From positions 496,001 to 560,000 of the forward strand of contig NZ_CP019450.1 of NCBI RefSeq assembly GCF_001983995.1: DNA of 64,000 nucleotides, read 5' to 3'. How positions within the stretch are numbered: the stretch's first letter is position 1; the number at the start of each line of letters is the position of its first letter. Both the position numbers and the translations under genes were made by a program. This DNA is from Halioglobus japonicus (GTDB lineage: Bacteria > Pseudomonadota > Gammaproteobacteria > Pseudomonadales > Halieaceae). Under the pieces are notes generated by a model. That model was not told the origin of the DNA and ran no database searches. It saw only the letters and a program-made list of their open reading frames with translations. Positions 54,027-60,864 of this stretch are shown piece after piece.

Positions 54027-54843
54027 ATGGGCTTAGATAGTCATCGTAAATTACTAAATGGAGATTTGGATATTAAGATTGGGCTAGCCCCTGACCTGCA
54101 CACAGAGTTTTTCGACGACCTGACAGATGAGGAGCTTCGTTCTTGGTTTCCTGATGTCGATGTGGTCGTTCTGGCTGGCGACTGCGCAAAGGGAGATTCC
54201 CTGTACGATATCAGTGGGCGGGTTACCACTCTTACTGATAGCGAGGTGGTTGTGGTGGCTGGCAATCACGAGTTTTATCATCCCGATATATATGCTCAGA
54301 ACAAGCGCTATAGAGAGCTCTTTCAAGGCCATCCTCGCCTACACTATACCGAGAAAGATCGGGTTGATATCGCGGGAGTGACATTCCTTGGCACAACACT
54401 ATGGACCAATTTTGACGCTCAAGGCAGCGCAGAGTACCTTTCTCTCAGGGCAGTTAGCGGCTCAGCTAAACGATTTCTGGCTTAATCGGATTCGAGGGTC
54501 AGAGCTTACGCCCATGGCAATGAGAGGGCTTTTTGAAGATGCTCATAGATGGCTTGATCGAGAGCTTGCCTCGGCAGGAGATCGTACAGTGGTCATTACA
54601 CACTGGCCTCCCTCAGTGCATGCGATTCACAGGCGCATCCAGCGTGATCTCTTGACTCCGTACTTTGTTGGATCATGCGACGATCTGATAACAAAGTACC
54701 ATCCTCCGCTATGGCTGTACGGCCACAACCACTACAGTGACGTCCTGATGATTGGCAGCACTAGGCTCGTGTCTAATCAAATAGGATATCCGAGCGAGGG
54801 TGGTGGCTGTGGCTTTAATTCACGCCTGGTAATCGAGATATGA
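54027..54843 (+). pseudogene. Metallophosphoesterase, frameshifted
   Basis: The first frame (from 54027) carries APDLHTEF, VVLAGDCAKGD and VAGNHEFYH but stops at 54485. The remainder continues one frame over to 54843 with the metal His in VITHWPPS and LWLYGHNHYSD. The break lies between about 54420 and 54460. By comparison with the intact neighbour (LWTNF matching MWTDF, and LNDFWLNR matching ISDFYKVR) a single-base change would restore a protein of about 260 residues. The usual MKIGLVSDLH start is also lost: the codon before KIG is ATT, not ATG. It looks inactive. It overlaps the intact paralogue's ATG by four bases. Confidence 0.7.
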
Positions 54844-55595
54844 AGGTAGGACTCGTCTCAGATCTACATCTAGAGACTCACGAAGATATTGTGACTGATA
54901 GCAACCTTCTGGAGATGCTCCCAAGTGGGGCAGACGTGATCGTGCTGGCCGGCGACTGCACGACTGGCAATGAGCTGCCTGCACTTGTAAAGCGCGTGAG
55001 AGAGCTCGCAGGAGCCCAGGTGGTGGCGATAGCTGGCAATCACGAAGCGTACTATCAAGACTTGCTCGAGCTCTATCCGTATCTCAGATCTGAGATAACG
55101 GCAGATGGCATGCACTTCCTGGAGCAAGATTCTGTGATCATCGATGGTGTTACCTTCGTGGGTGCGACGATGTGGACTGACTTCGAAAGCGATGGACCGG
55201 ACGGCACGGCCGTCGCGCCACTGATAAGTGATTTCTACAAGGTCCGCCTAGGAAGCGACAAGCCCATCACGCCGCAAGACATGATCGACCTACATACCGA
55301 ATCCTGGGAATGGCTCGACAGGGCCCTCTATGAAGCCTCAGGTCCCGTCGTCGTCGTGAGCCACTTCTGTCCCACCACAAGACACAATCTCGGCGAGAGA
55401 GAGCCTGCCCGGCCATACTACATCTTCGAGGGCGAGGAGCTGATAGAAGCGTATCAACCAGACCTATGGGTCTTCGGTCACACCCATAACGATGAAGATG
55501 CGCAGATGGGAAAAACGCGGGTTATCTCAAATCCGAGGGGATATCATGGGCGAGAAGTACCGGGTTTCAGGAAAAACCTTGTGATCGAAATCTAA
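54840..55595 (+). CDS. Calcineurin-like metallophosphoesterase
   Basis: A 251-residue cytoplasmic phosphoesterase (YkuE/CpdA-like class III). Metal ligands in order: VSDLHLETH (Asp, His), VLAGDCTTGN (Asp), IAGNHEAYY (Asn, His), VVSHFCPTT (His), LWVFGHTHND (two His). The substrate may be a nucleotide or phosphoprotein; this cannot be told from sequence. It is a diverged duplicate of the broken gene just upstream and the only clear enzyme in the right part of the element. Neither gene has a spacer repeat beside it, so this pair may have entered separately from the array. Confidence 0.85.
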   Translation: MKVGLVSDLHLETHEDIVTDSNLLEMLPSGADVIVLAGDCTTGNELPALVKRVRELAGAQVVAIAGNHEAYYQDLLELYPYLRSEITADGMHFLEQDSVIIDGVTFVGATMWTDFESDGPDGTAVAPLISDFYKVRLGSDKPITPQDMIDLHTESWEWLDRALYEASGPVVVVSHFCPTTRHNLGEREPARPYYIFEGEELIEAYQPDLWVFGHTHNDEDAQMGKTRVISNPRGYHGREVPGFRKNLVIEI

Positions 55596-55984
55596 CCCTT
55601 TCACCGAAAGCTCAGTTTGCTTTTGTGAAAGCGCAGTATGCTTATCGGCATTGCACAGTATGCTTATCAAGCGAAACTGTACAAATAATGACCTGAATTG
55701 GTGTGTGTCAGGCCATGTTTGATCAAAAAACATACGAAAAGGTTTGATCGATCCAAGATTACTTTAGATTAACGGACCTTTTGAGGCGCAAAGGTTTCCT
55801 CTTGAGGAAGAAAAACTAAACTTTGGGAATTTAGGAAGCGCAAAGCCCGACTAGCGGAAGCTTTTAGAGATGACAAGAACGATGGCTGCATTGACGTATG
55901 GCGAGGCTGATGATTCATCTTTGAGTGGCAGTCTCCAACTAATTCCGCTGGCACTCGAAACCGGACCGTTATATGGCCTGGGCG
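55596..55984. other. Gene-free region with three phased 16-bp direct repeats
   Basis: No credible reading frame is visible between the metallophosphoesterase stop and the minus-strand gene at 55985. Three related direct repeats lie at 55610 (GCTCAGTTTGCTTTTG), 55631 (GCGCAGTATGCTTATC) and 55653 (GCACAGTATGCTTATC), at 21-22 base intervals, two helical turns. They could be regulator sites or degenerate iterons. Beyond 55720 the sequence is unremarkable. Confidence 0.5.
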
Positions 55985-56164
55985 TTATCCATGCTCCCGC
56001 TTATCCCAGCGCCTGCGTGCCTCATGGAGCGCGGCGGCCCAGTATTTATCACCGGTCTTAAAGTCAATGCGATGTGGGTCCTTCCCGCTGCGCACCTGGC
56101 CCATGATTTCCTTAAGTGCCGCTTTATAGTGATCTGTTGACCGGAAATTCTTGGCTATGGTCAT
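55985..56164 (-). CDS. 59-residue hypothetical protein
   Basis: A small basic helical protein (MTIAKNFRSTDHYKAALKEI at the start, ending RRRWDKREHG) with a good ribosome binding site (TTGGAGTCTTA) before its ATG at 56164. It is read opposite to the other cargo genes, and a reversed spacer remnant (AACGTCCGCTTT on its strand) lies about 60 bases upstream. Net charge and size would suit nucleic-acid binding, but no family is recognised. Confidence 0.55.
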   Translation of the reverse strand: MTIAKNFRSTDHYKAALKEIMGQVRSGKDPHRIDFKTGDKYWAAALHEARRRWDKREHG

Positions 56165-56357
56165 TAAGACTCCAAATCCATTTCAGTTCGCGATTTACGA
56201 TATCAAATTGTCTCTTGCTAGGCGAAAGCGGACGTTGAGGGGCTGAATCGGCCCAGGAAAGCAGAAAGGTCCGCTATCACCTCAGAGGGGAAATTGATTG
56301 CGATTAGCCCAATGTCCGCTTTTGGCCCCAGAGTAGAATTTAGACGGTGAAATCAGG

Positions 56358-56717
56358 ATGGCCAAGTCTTCTGTCGCACTAGTTGTTGGTTTATTGATCG
56401 GTGGCGCGGTAACGTATTACTCATCATTAGAGAGGGACGTGCAGTATCGGATCCAATTGCTCCATCATCAGCTCGATTTTCTAGGTGCTCAGAATCTCTT
56501 GCTTGCTGAGTTTGCGGGATCTTGCGAGACTGATGACTTCGAACTCTTTATGAGAGTGCAGACCCACGAACTCGAGAATTTCAGAATTGGCTTTACCCAG
56601 TTAAAGAAGAATATATTGGTAGATTCAGATCGAATCGAGCGAGACATTTCCAACCATTACCAGACGCTGTCCAACAACCTAGCTGTTAATCAGAAAACTA
56701 TTGAGCAGTGTAATTGA
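56358..56717 (+). CDS. Membrane-anchored coiled-coil-like protein, cassette array
   Basis: A 119-residue protein with a single N-terminal membrane helix (VALVVGLLIGGAVTYYS) followed by a helical domain rich in heptad-like Leu/Ile (IQLLHHQLDFLGAQNLLLAE, LENFRIGFTQLKKNIL). The only cysteines are in GSCETD and at the penultimate position. ATG at 56358 with CAGGA upstream. It is framed by spacers at 56314 and 56743, so the array resumes here after the phosphoesterase genes. Confidence 0.6.
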   Translation: MAKSSVALVVGLLIGGAVTYYSSLERDVQYRIQLLHHQLDFLGAQNLLLAEFAGSCETDDFELFMRVQTHELENFRIGFTQLKKNILVDSDRIERDISNHYQTLSNNLAVNQKTIEQCN

Positions 56718-56811
56718 GAATCCGTTGGGCGCGAAAATCAGTGTCCGCTTTTGGTCCCAAAGCTGCCGGTGATACAGCTAGATTCTTTGCCTATAAATTA
56801 TTTCATGATAT

Positions 56812-56851
56812 AAAAAAGGCCCAGCATCATTTCCGATGCTGGGCCTTTTTT
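56812..56851. terminator. Strong intrinsic terminator at the right end of the element
   Basis: A perfect 17-bp stem (AAAAAAGGCCCAGCATC against its complement) with a six-base loop and T/A runs on both sides, so it works in both directions. It lies 24 bases inside the right inverted repeat and can replace the host terminator destroyed by the insertion. It insulates cargo and dsbA from each other. Confidence 0.9.
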
Positions 56852-56874
56852 GTCCGACTAAGCTTAGGCACGCC

Positions 56875-56908
56875 ATATCCAGAGATATTTAATGCCTAGG
56901 CACTTGCC
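56875..56908. repeat. Right terminal inverted repeat and target duplication
   Basis: ATATCCAGAGATATTTAATG continuing to CCTAG (56875-56899) is the inverted partner of 44910-44934. GCACTTGCC (56900-56908) is the second target duplication copy, followed by GGGTTTTTT, the right half of the split host terminator. Confidence 0.9.
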
Positions 56909-56936
56909 GGGTTTTTTATTACCACTGTCAGTGCGA

Positions 56937-57569
56937 TCAGGAGCCGCTGACGGCGCGCTCTTTCTCGACCAGGTAATCAACCACTTTCAGCATGTTGGCA
57001 TTGCTGCCGGCTGTGCGAGCGGAGATCAGGTATTTGCCGGCCACCATCATTGACGGCGTGCCAGAGACCTTGGCACCGCGGGCAGTGGACGCAGCCTGGC
57101 GCACCTGGCTGTTAATACCGAAGGAGCTGAAGGCCTTGTTGAAGTCGTCGGCGGAAACACCGTTGGCCACAAACAGGTCGGCAATTTCAGCTTCGCTGGC
57201 CAAGCGCTTGCGATCGACATTCATGGCCTGGAAGATCATCGGGTGCATGGTCTCACCGACGCCAAGTGCTTCGGCTGTGTAGTAAGCTTTCGCGTGCAGT
57301 TCCATGGAACCACCCCACTGGGCGGGGATTCCGCGGAAGCCCACGTCGTCGGCCATGGTTTTCTTCCACTGACCAATCATCGGCTCGAACGTGTAGCAGT
57401 GACCGCAGCCGTACCAGAAGAATTCAGCGACTTCGATTTTGCCGGGCGTGGCGGTGCGAATCGCGGGCTCAATCAGGGTGTAGTGCTTGCCCTCTTCCCA
57501 GTTTTCCTGGGCACAGGCCAGCAGCGGCGCCATCATCAGTGTGAGCAGCAGTGCAGCGCGTTTAAACAT
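56937..57569 (-). CDS. dsbA: Thiol:disulfide interchange protein DsbA
   Basis: Periplasmic oxidase that introduces disulfides. A 210-residue protein with signal peptide MFKRAALLLTLMMAPLLACA. The active site is FFWYGCGHCYTFEP (CGHC, near residue 55; E. coli has CPHC), with the cis-Pro loop VSGTPSMMV. The ATG at 57569 follows AGGAGATCACT; the open frame continues to 57800 but runs through the terminator and the cytochrome c4 gene end. Its own downstream terminator was the target of the element. Confidence 0.94.
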   Translation of the reverse strand: MFKRAALLLTLMMAPLLACAQENWEEGKHYTLIEPAIRTATPGKIEVAEFFWYGCGHCYTFEPMIGQWKKTMADDVGFRGIPAQWGGSMELHAKAYYTAEALGVGETMHPMIFQAMNVDRKRLASEAEIADLFVANGVSADDFNKAFSSFGINSQVRQAASTARGAKVSGTPSMMVAGKYLISARTAGSNANMLKVVDYLVEKERAVSGS

Positions 57570-57633
57570 AGTGATCTCCTTATTCGTTGACCTGTTATGA
57601 CAGGCATCCCGACGGGGCGTTCGCCGGAAAACA

Positions 57634-57660
57634 AAAAAAGGTGGCAAATTGCCACCTTTT
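57634..57660 (-). terminator. Terminator of the cytochrome operon
   Basis: AAAAGGTGGCA and TGCCACCTTTT form an 11-bp stem with a three-base loop, just after the cytochrome c4 stop and before dsbA. On the minus strand it ends in a seven-base T run, typical of intrinsic termination. Confidence 0.85.
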
Positions 57661-57675
57661 CTCAATTCACGGCGC

Positions 57676-58305
57676 TTACTTGAGGCCGGAAATGTAGCTG
57701 GATACCGCTTCGATTTCCTTGTCGGACAAACCGAAGGCTGTGGTGCGCATGATCTTGGTTTCGCCGTCGTTAGTACGACCGGAATCATCTTCGTAACCAA
57801 GACGATACGCCTTCAGCTGTGCGGCAATGTAGTCAGCGTGCTGGCCTGCCAGCGCGGGGAAGCCCGCGGGCGCATTACCATTGCCGTTGGGCGAGTGGCA
57901 TGCGGTACAGGCGGCAACATTCCGTTCGGCAACACCGGAACGGTAAACCTTTGCGCCCAGTGCAATCAGCTCAGGATCAGCCTGGCCGCCGGAACGGGGC
58001 TGGCTGGCGTAGAACGCGGCGATGTCGGCCAGCTCCTGATCAGACTTGTCGTCGACCTGGCCCACCATGGTGGGAATCGGACGAGCGCCATCGCGAATAT
58101 CTTTCAACTGCTTCAGCAGGTACTTCTCACCCAAGCCCGCAAGCTTGGGGAATGTCGCTGCAGCACTGTTACCGTCGGCACCGTGACAGGCGGCGCACAT
58201 GGTGGTCATGTCCTTACCCGCGGCGGCATCGCCAGTCTGGGCGGAGGCTACTTGAGTCCAGCCCAGGATCAGGCTGGCCAGGATTACTACTTTCTTCATG
58301 TTCAT
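57676..58305 (-). CDS. Cytochrome c4, diheme
   Basis: A 209-residue periplasmic diheme cytochrome. It has a signal peptide (KKVVILASLILGWTQVASA). Heme site one is MCAACHGADGNS and site two is ACTACHSPNGNGNAPA, with Met ligands in the PTMVGQ and KIMRTT regions. Family length. Acts as an electron carrier to terminal oxidases. Genes for cytochrome c5 (upstream) and dsbA (downstream) lie on the same strand. Confidence 0.93.
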   Translation of the reverse strand: MNMKKVVILASLILGWTQVASAQTGDAAAGKDMTTMCAACHGADGNSAAATFPKLAGLGEKYLLKQLKDIRDGARPIPTMVGQVDDKSDQELADIAAFYASQPRSGGQADPELIALGAKVYRSGVAERNVAACTACHSPNGNGNAPAGFPALAGQHADYIAAQLKAYRLGYEDDSGRTNDGETKIMRTTAFGLSDKEIEAVSSYISGLK

Positions 58306-58331
58306 TCCAGTGTGAGTCTATTTGTGCCTGC

Positions 58332-58625
58332 TTATTGTGCGGGCTTGGCCATGTACTCGATCAGCGCCTTGTAATCTTCATCGGAGCAGTCGAAGCACAT
58401 ACCTTTGGGGGGCATTGCGTTCAGGCCAGTGCCAACCGAGGCCACCAGTACATCCATACCCTTGGCCAAACGGGGCTCCCAGGCCGCCGCATCACCCGTC
58501 TTGGGCGCGTTCGCGGCGCCCGTCGCGTGGCATACGGCACAACTCTTATTGTACTTGTCCATATCGACATCGGCGTAAGCACCAGTGGCACAGACCATAA
58601 GGGCAGCGGCAAAAAACTTCTTCAT
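58332..58625 (-). CDS. Cytochrome c5 family monoheme protein
   Basis: A 97-residue exported cytochrome. The signal is MKKFFAAALMVCATGAYA and the heme site is SCAVCHATGAANAP. A Met ligand (LNAMPPKGMCFDCSD) with two additional Cys is typical of c5. ATG at 58625 gives the correct signal; the open frame to 58682 does not. It lies 26 bases before cytochrome c4 and is probably co-transcribed with it. Confidence 0.92.
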   Translation of the reverse strand: MKKFFAAALMVCATGAYADVDMDKYNKSCAVCHATGAANAPKTGDAAAWEPRLAKGMDVLVASVGTGLNAMPPKGMCFDCSDEDYKALIEYMAKPAQ

Positions 58626-58742
58626 GAGATACCTCGCATTTGGTTCCGGTGCTGAGCTGGCACCGCAAGCTTTTGATAACAAGCGAAAAAAGCTGTGGCA
58701 TTATATACGAGATACCCACACCGACAAAGGCAATACCGCACA

Positions 58743-59405
58743 ATGACTGACCCGGACCCAATCGACGCTCCGAAGGCCCCGGACTACCGCCAGGCTCAGT
58801 TCCTGACCAGTGCGGCCAAACTGCACCAGTGCCCGGAAGACGAGGGCTGGGAAGTGGCGTTCGCGGGCCGTTCAAATGCGGGAAAATCGAGTGCAATCAA
58901 TAGCTTAACGAACAACAAGAAGCTCGCCAAAACCTCCAAGACCCCGGGCCGCACCCAGCTAATCAATTTCTTCGAGCTCACCCCCGACCAGCGCCTGGTC
59001 GACCTGCCTGGTTACGGTTTTGCCAAGGTTCCTGTCGCGGTTAAGAAGGAATGGACCAAGCAACTGGAGAACTACCTGGCCAAGCGCCAGTCCCTGCGCG
59101 GCATGATTTTGCTCATGGACGTCCGCCACCCGCTGCAGCCTTTCGACCAGCAAATGCTCGACTGGGCCCTCGCCGCCCAGATGCCGGTACACATTCTGCT
59201 CACCAAAGCCGACAAACTCAAAAAGGGTCCGGCCAACAACAGCCTGCTCTCGGTGCGTAAGCAGCTCAAGGAACACGAGGAGCTGGTCAGCGTGCAATTG
59301 TTCTCGGCGCTGAAGCATACGGGCCATGAGGAGTTGCGGGCGGTGCTCGATCACTGGCTTACCGATATGGGGATCTTTGAGAACGACGAGATCGAGTCTG
59401 TTTGA
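58743..59405 (+). CDS. engB: Ribosome biogenesis GTPase YsxC/EngB
   Basis: Essential GTPase for large-subunit assembly. G motifs are all present: G1 GRSNAGKSS (near residue 43), G2 TPGRTQ, G3 DLPGYG, G4 TKADK and G5 SALK. About 220 residues (E. coli YihA 210). ATG at 58743 is chosen over an in-frame start at 58695. Divergent from the cytochromes, as in many gammaproteobacteria. Confidence 0.95.
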   Translation: MTDPDPIDAPKAPDYRQAQFLTSAAKLHQCPEDEGWEVAFAGRSNAGKSSAINSLTNNKKLAKTSKTPGRTQLINFFELTPDQRLVDLPGYGFAKVPVAVKKEWTKQLENYLAKRQSLRGMILLMDVRHPLQPFDQQMLDWALAAQMPVHILLTKADKLKKGPANNSLLSVRKQLKEHEELVSVQLFSALKHTGHEELRAVLDHWLTDMGIFENDEIESV

Positions 59406-59437
59406 GGCTGGGTTTCGGTAGTGGTTTCGGCTAGCAA

Positions 59438-59557
59438 GGATTGCGGGGAAATAACTTCCACCTGAAAAGCGCTACAAGCACATCCATGTGGTCGCTTCGG
59501 CGTCCGGCATCCATGCCTCCCGACGATTTTCAGGCGAAAGTTATTTCCCCACAATCC
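59438..59557. repeat. Variable-stem hairpin repeat, copy 2
   Basis: Arms: GGATTGCGGGGAAATAACTT (from 59438) against AAGTTATTTCCCCACAATCC (to 59557), continued inward by CCTGAAAA against TTTTCAGG. The core at 59475-59526 has CATCCATGTGG, TCGCTTCGGCGTCCGGCATCC and GCCTCCCGACGA, as in copies 1 and 3. Lies 32 bases after engB. Confidence 0.75.
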
Positions 59558-59673
59558 GTCCCGGCACCCAGATCAAGCAGCTTTGGTGGCTCACATTCCC
59601 ACCCAGCATACAGACAATTGGTCCACGAGAGCCAAGCCGCTTAAATATCTTGCAACACAAACAGGGGGGGGCG

Positions 59674-59773
59674 CTCGGTTATGCCCATTGGAGATCGTCG
59701 GGAGCCATGGATGGCGGACGCCGAAGCGCGCCACGGATGGCCTTGCAGCGGTCTCCAATGGGCATAAGCGAGT
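59674..59773. repeat. Variable-stem hairpin repeat, copy 3 (inverted core)
   Basis: Arms: TTATGCCCATTGGAGA (59679-59694) against TCTCCAATGGGCATAA (59752-59767), perfect over 16 bases. The core (59695-59747) is the reverse complement of the common one (TCGTCGGGAG, CCATGGATGGCGGACGCCGA). It lies 117 bases after copy 2 in opposite orientation. Confidence 0.75.
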
Positions 59774-59811
59774 GTCACACCGACGGGTATAGCCAACCTA
59801 AAAACTGAAGG

Positions 59812-59940
59812 ACAAAAAAAACCCGGTTGCCTCCAGGGGAAGAGGCGACCGGGACACCTAGCGTCTCTGGGGAAAGAGACTTTGCTCGCGAAGAGTCTTG
59901 GGGAAACTCTTCGTAGGGATGTAGAACTTGCTACGGAAAC
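59812..59940 (-). ncRNA. Candidate small RNA with three UUCCCC-loop hairpins
   Basis: Read on the minus strand, three hairpins follow each other: CGAAGAGT/ACTCTTCG (59889-59913, loop TTCCCCAAG), GTCTCT/AGAGAC (59863-59880, loop TTCCCC) and CCCGGTCGCCTC/GAGGCAACCGGG (59822-59853, loop TTCCCCTG, one mismatch). The last is followed by eight T, a strong intrinsic terminator. A fourth weak hairpin (59912-59935) is at the 5' end. Length about 125 nucleotides; no reading frame. The promoter would overlap the start of mtfA and is not obvious. The first-strand reading, with GGGGAA loops, could also be seen as a CsrA-binding RNA, but the terminator supports the minus strand. Confidence 0.6.
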
Positions 59941-59994
59941 TAAGACCGGGCAGATTGGCAGGAGTTCAGTCACCGGAAGAAAATTTTTCGCTTT

Positions 59995-60864
59995 ATGGCC
60001 ACAACCATTTTTCTGCTCATCGTCGCCGCCGGTTTCGGCCTGTTTCTGTACCAGACCTTCTGGCGCGACAAGCTCATTCGCAGACGGCCTTTCGCGCCCG
60101 AATGGCGCGCTATTCTTGTGAAGAATGTGCCCGTTTATCAAGCGCTTGAGCCCCGCGAGCAAACCCGCCTGGAAGAACTTATCCAGCTCTTTCTGGCCAA
60201 GAAGGATTTCTACGGCTGCGGCGGTCTGGAGATGACCGACGAGATCCGCCTGACGATAGCCGGTCAGGCCTGCCTGCTGTTGGTGGGCCGCGGCTGGCAG
60301 GTTTACCCCGGTTTAATGTCCGTGCTCGTGTATCCCAGCGCGTTTATGGCACAGCGCGAGCAGCGACAGGAAGACGGCACCGTCAGCCACGGCGACCACC
60401 ATCTGCTGGGCGAGTCCTGGTCCAACGGCAAGGTGATTCTGTCCTGGGATGATGTGACGTCCGGCGGACGGGACTTTCACGATGGCCACAACGTGGTACT
60501 GCACGAATTTGCCCACCAGCTGGACGGTCTTTCCGGCGCCACCAATGGCGCACCGCCCCTCGGGGGCAGCGGCCACGAGACCTGGGCTCAGGTGTTCAGC
60601 GATAACTACGAGGATTTGCAGGCCAGGGCGGCGCAGGGGCTGCCGACCGTGCTAGACCGCTATGGCACTACCAACCCCGCTGAGTTTTTTGCGGTGGCCA
60701 CCGAGGCTTTCTACGAGCGCCCGTCGGCGCTGGAACGGGTCAGGCCCGATCTCTATACCGAGTTGCAGCGCTACTACCGGATCGATCCCAAACGGTGGGA
60801 GCGGGAGTATGAGCCACCGCCGCGTCAGGCTCCCGCAACGCCGTGGCCCAACAAATGCGATTAG
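59995..60864 (+). CDS. mtfA: MtfA-like zinc metallopeptidase (M90)
   Basis: A 289-residue peptidase with an N-terminal membrane helix ([19 protein letters not shown]), which E. coli MtfA lacks. The zinc site is [20 protein letters not shown] with HExxH; a downstream Glu in [13 protein letters not shown] completes it. In E. coli MtfA binds the Mlc repressor and cleaves peptides. It lies divergently beside the candidate small RNA and converges with polA, overlapping its stop by four bases. Confidence 0.88.
   Translation: MATTIFLLIVAAGFGLFLYQTFWRDKLIRRRPFAPEWRAILVKNVPVYQALEPREQTRLEELIQLFLAKKDFYGCGGLEMTDEIRLTIAGQACLLLVGRGWQVYPGLMSVLVYPSAFMAQREQRQEDGTVSHGDHHLLGESWSNGKVILSWDDVTSGGRDFHDGHNVVLHEFAHQLDGLSGATNGAPPLGGSGHETWAQVFSDNYEDLQARAAQGLPTVLDRYGTTNPAEFFAVATEAFYERPSALERVRPDLYTELQRYYRIDPKRWEREYEPPPRQAPATPWPNKCD

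Larger units (their letters stand above)
48197..56768 (+). repeat. Dispersed spacer repeat GTCCGCTTTTGGCCCC-(A/T)(A/T)AGCTGCC, about 15 copies
   Basis: Copies, given at the first G of GTCCGC or its equivalent: 48199, 48657, 48913, 49404, 49818, 50078 (partial, TGGCCCCTTAGCTG), 50485, 50866, 51592 (degenerate), 51899, 52530, 52997, 53578, 56314 and 56743. A reversed copy, AAGCGGACGTT, is at 56227. All except the last face the same way. Most lie within 0-60 bases after a stop codon and 0-60 bases before the next start, so each small gene is framed by two copies. Copies at 51899 and 52997 share a further 60 bases of sequence downstream. Differences are concentrated at a few positions (TT/CT/TC after CGC), so the copies diverged from one sequence. 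Confidence 0.85.
44910..56899. mobile_element. 12-kb transposon with terminal inverted repeats, transposase and cassette-like cargo
   Basis: An 11,990-base element bounded by 25-bp inverted repeats and flanked by the nine-base duplication GCACTTGCC. Deleting the element and one duplicate copy restores AAAAAACCCGGC, loop ACTT, GCCGGGTTTTTT, a perfect 12-bp intrinsic terminator between the cysteine synthase gene and dsbA. Inside lie the zinc-ribbon transposase gene (left), two attC-like hairpins, an array of small genes with a shared spacer repeat, and two metallophosphoesterase genes. A strong terminator (right) closes it. Composition is distinctly more AT-rich than the flanks. Nine-base duplications are usual for IS1-like and several other DDE elements. 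Nothing resembling a resolvase or integrase is present. Confidence 0.88.

Noticed and set aside
56714..56899. Open frame of 61 codons at the right end of the element
   Set aside because: It spans a spacer repeat, the terminator stem and the inverted repeat, so its codons are explained by those features.
59812..59940. CsrB/RsmZ-type RNA on the plus strand (GGGGAA loops, AGGGATG)
   Set aside because: The loops are suggestive, but the only strong terminator with a T run is on the minus strand; kept as an alternative reading within the small RNA entry.
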